Of a stretch of 64,000 nucleotides of DNA, positions 61,918 through 64,000 are shown piece by piece. Source of the stretch: Staphylococcus lutrae (GTDB lineage: Bacteria; Bacillota; Bacilli; Staphylococcales; Staphylococcaceae); assembly GCF_002101335.1 (NCBI RefSeq), contig NZ_CP020773.1, positions 1,178,001 to 1,242,000 of the forward strand, given 5' to 3'. A program made the position numbers and the translations under genes. Each line of letters begins with the position of its first letter. Within the stretch, counting starts at the first letter, position 1. The notes beneath the pieces are model-generated. The model made no database searches. It was not told where the DNA came from and saw only the letters and a list, made by a program, of their open reading frames with translations.

Positions 61918-63468
61918 TCAACCTCTCCCAAACTGCTCCTTTAACAATATTTTGTAAAAATTCATAAACCAAGTCACGACCGTTCCCGTATCATCGTTGT
62001 GTCTGCCCGGTATTGCTTTATTCAACATATAAACATTTTGATGGCTGAGTACCGAAAGCAAATCATCGAATGCTGTTCGATCGTAGTCGTCATGCGTCAT
62101 AAAAGTAACGGCTATGGAAGTCTCACGCATATCGCTATTTTTAAAAACTTCCCAAAAGCGTTGATTCAGCTGTTGAATATCATTGGCCTGATACGTCGTC
62201 CCCACTTGATGTGATAAAGTAATATCCAACGATGTTTCAAAGTCATTCGGCCGTAAGAGTTTCATATTGTCTGCCACTGTACCGATGTTGATAAGCGGCT
62301 TGCCGACATTGATGCCTTTCGGTTTCAATTTCGCACCATAATACAGTGCAGCAAAAGACCCCATAGACAGTCCAGAAAAGATGCACGCCTGATCATCGAA
62401 ACCCAACTGTGCTAAAGTATTTTGAATGACTGTCTGTATCCCTTTTTCATAAGTGGGGCTACCCAAGTAAAATGAACCCCCTTGAATCCGCGGATCACTG
62501 ATCAATAAAAAAGGTGCACCGAGTTGATGCATGAGGAAATACGCTTCAAACCCTTCCGCTTCACGATAACCGCTAAAATAGACATTGAGCGGCGGTCGGA
62601 AATCACCCGGATGAAAATAATAAAAAAATTCCTCACGATTTTCATCTACAAAACGCGAACCACCTAATAAAAGTTGTCCGAACTCCATTCTAGATAATCG
62701 CTTATGCACCGCACCAATACGCACCTGGCCTTCATACCGTGCTCTCACTGATATGGCAATATAGGCCATATTCGGTTGCCGTTTCAAATAAAGGGGTTGC
62801 TGTAAATCTGCTTCCGTCATCACGATTGTTTTTAATATCCCTTCTTCGGGATTCAACGAGACCAGTCTGAAAACATACTCCAACTCCACGGCTCCTATCG
62901 TTTGAAACTCAGGCCATACTTCGATTACCTTATTTTCATCATAGATTAATCCTTTTTTCCAACTGATGATCGGCTTGAATGCATCACCAAAATCTCCTTT
63001 AAGCCATGTTGCCTTATTGCCCCGATGCGTCACTTCAATTGTATGATCACAGTGAATATGCACATCAGCCGGACTCACCTTGTCTCCATATTGCCCCGGA
63101 AATGTTATCGCTAATAATTTATCATGCAGTGCTTTTTCATCTTCATATTGAATCAACCTCGCGTACTTTGTCGTCAAAAACGTTTCCTGTGGCGCACCAT
63201 CAACCCAATATGCCTCATCAATGATCGTATTATAGGGTGTACTGAGTACCTCCAGTAGTTCAATCACCCGCTCTGTCAAAGGGGTTTGGACAAAGACTAA
63301 ATCAAAATCTCCCTCCTCTTCAATCACTGTCGTAATCTGCGCCATATAGCCGCTATCAAAATCTAACAATTGTACATCAAAATAATCCCATACCACATCC
63401 GACTTTTGTGCAAATAAAAATTCCAAATCTAATCCACCAATTTGTAGCGCTCTAAACTGACGTGCCAT
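61918..63468 (-). CDS. asp2: Accessory Sec protein Asp2 (acetyltransferase-type hydrolase fold)
   Basis: This 516-residue Asp2 has an N-terminal half containing VYFSGYREAEGFE and an alpha/beta-hydrolase-like C-terminal half. The nucleophile Ser368 is in FSGLSMGSFAALYYGA. The likely Asp lies in THDDYDRTAFDD and the His in IPGRHNDDTGTVV. In streptococci Asp2 O-acetylates GlcNAc on serine-rich adhesins during export. The start is taken at ATG 63468, which overlaps the end of asp1; GTG 63477 in the same frame coincides with the ribosome site. The catalytic triad looks intact, so glycan acetylation may still occur. Confidence 0.88.
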   Translation of the reverse strand: MARQFRALQIGGLDLEFLFAQKSDVVWDYFDVQLLDFDSGYMAQITTVIEEEGDFDLVFVQTPLTERVIELLEVLSTPYNTIIDEAYWVDGAPQETFLTTKYARLIQYEDEKALHDKLLAITFPGQYGDKVSPADVHIHCDHTIEVTHRGNKATWLKGDFGDAFKPIISWKKGLIYDENKVIEVWPEFQTIGAVELEYVFRLVSLNPEEGILKTIVMTEADLQQPLYLKRQPNMAYIAISVRARYEGQVRIGAVHKRLSRMEFGQLLLGGSRFVDENREEFFYYFHPGDFRPPLNVYFSGYREAEGFEAYFLMHQLGAPFLLISDPRIQGGSFYLGSPTYEKGIQTVIQNTLAQLGFDDQACIFSGLSMGSFAALYYGAKLKPKGINVGKPLINIGTVADNMKLLRPNDFETSLDITLSHQVGTTYQANDIQQLNQRFWEVFKNSDMRETSIAVTFMTHDDYDRTAFDDLLSVLSHQNVYMLNKAIPGRHNDDTGTVVTWFMNFYKILLKEQFGRG

Positions 63469-64000
63469 GCGTATCACCCTCTAAAAATTCATTAAGTCGT
63501 TGCACAATACGCCGCGAACTCAACTGTTCAATTTTACTTGTATTGAACGTATATGCGCTGTTCCAATGTTTTAACGTACTTAAAAAATAATCTAACGCCA
63601 CTTGCAAGCCATCATAGTCCTCAATCACATAACCGTTTTCAAGGTGAGTCACATAATGACTTTGAGACGCATGAACTTGAGGAATACGAACACTAATGCT
63701 CGCAATTTGTATATATAAATCTGGCTCAGCCCCTAAGTCTATAACAATGCGTAACCGTGCCAAAGCTTTCATCACTTCATCTTCAAAAGGAACCGATTGA
63801 ATTTGAATCCACCCTTCCCCTTTTCCTGATTCTTCTGCACGCATCAATTCAGCCGTGGCCTCATCCTCAATCCTTTGTGACTGCTGATACATTTCATTCA
63901 TTTCATCTTGCCATTGAATTAACCATGGCTCAATTTGTGCCTGACCTTTGTGCGTCAAAATCACTAACCTGTACGATAAGTTTTGCCATAAATAAGCCGT
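63452..64000 (-). CDS. asp1: Accessory Sec protein Asp1, C-terminal part (cut by window edge)
   Basis: The frame is open to the right edge, so only about 183 C-terminal residues are seen. It includes ILTHKGQAQIEPWLIQWQDEMN, ADL..RLRIVIDLG-type strands and HLENGYVIEDYDGLQVALDYFL, consistent with the GT-B-like C terminus of Asp1. Its position before asp2 and 17-base overlap with it support the name. An internal GTG at 63964 is not the true start. secY2 and the serine-rich adhesin gene would be expected beyond the edge. Confidence 0.75.
   Translation of the reverse strand, partial: TAYLWQNLSYRLVILTHKGQAQIEPWLIQWQDEMNEMYQQSQRIEDEATAELMRAEESGKGEGWIQIQSVPFEDEVMKALARLRIVIDLGAEPDLYIQIASISVRIPQVHASQSHYVTHLENGYVIEDYDGLQVALDYFLSTLKHWNSAYTFNTSKIEQLSSRRIVQRLNEFLEGDTHGTSV

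Overview
The window is a chromosomal segment of a coagulase-positive Staphylococcus. The best fit is the S. intermedius group (S. pseudintermedius, S. delphini or S. intermedius). This rests on low G+C, staphylococcal ribosome-binding sites, a Tet38-type efflux pump, a coagulase/vWbp-type protein without C-terminal repeats, LPXTG surface proteins, superantigen-like beta-grasp toxins and an accessory Sec (SecA2/Asp) locus. I see no rRNA, tRNA, CRISPR array, prophage or intact insertion sequence. Species assignment is inference.

Layout. 1-5.8 kb: a TDT-family transporter, a zinc alcohol dehydrogenase with a Rex-like operator, an IclR regulator, a YceI protein, a membrane-anchored CxxC protein and the decayed end of an ABC-2 permease gene. 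5.9-20.3 kb: the centrepiece, a host O-glycan catabolic locus. A cell-wall-anchored GH101 endo-alpha-N-acetylgalactosaminidase (+ strand) is divergent from a ten-gene minus-strand operon: GntR regulator, agaS, lacC, lacD, a GH35 beta-galactosidase split by a frameshift, mannose-family PTS IIB-IIC-IID-IIA, and an amino-sugar-6-P deacetylase. The enzymes together describe a route from mucin Gal-beta-1,3-GalNAc to triose phosphates. Two copies of a palindrome lie in the divergent intergenic region.

20.4-28.6 kb: an MFS permease and a thiamine-diphosphate 2-keto acid decarboxylase with a roughly 200-nt leader. Next is a divergent quinone/electrophile-defence cassette (Fe-S protein plus ring-cleaving dioxygenase on minus, KhtTU-type K+/H+ antiporter on plus) sharing a perfect QsrR-type operator. 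An orphan FemAB-type transferase follows. 28.7-39 kb: arylamine N-acetyltransferase, coagulase, a small membrane protein, tet(38), YagU, three small secreted beta-grasp toxin-like proteins with SaeR-like boxes, a GntR regulator and a single-domain secreted Atl-type amidase.

39-54.2 kb: metabolism. adhE has a perfect Rex operator over its start region. A minus-strand operon encodes a 2-oxoacid (probably branched-chain) dehydrogenase E1-alpha, E1-beta, E2 and E3, an EIIC-like membrane protein, and phosphotransbutyrylase plus butyrate kinase, with a cre-like site in its leader and a divergent LysR regulator. An amidohydrolase follows. 54.6-64 kb: a Cna-type adhesin with three near-identical 561-bp repeats, then secA2, asp3, asp2 and the 3' part of asp1. 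secA2 is followed by its own terminator and not by gtfA/gtfB.
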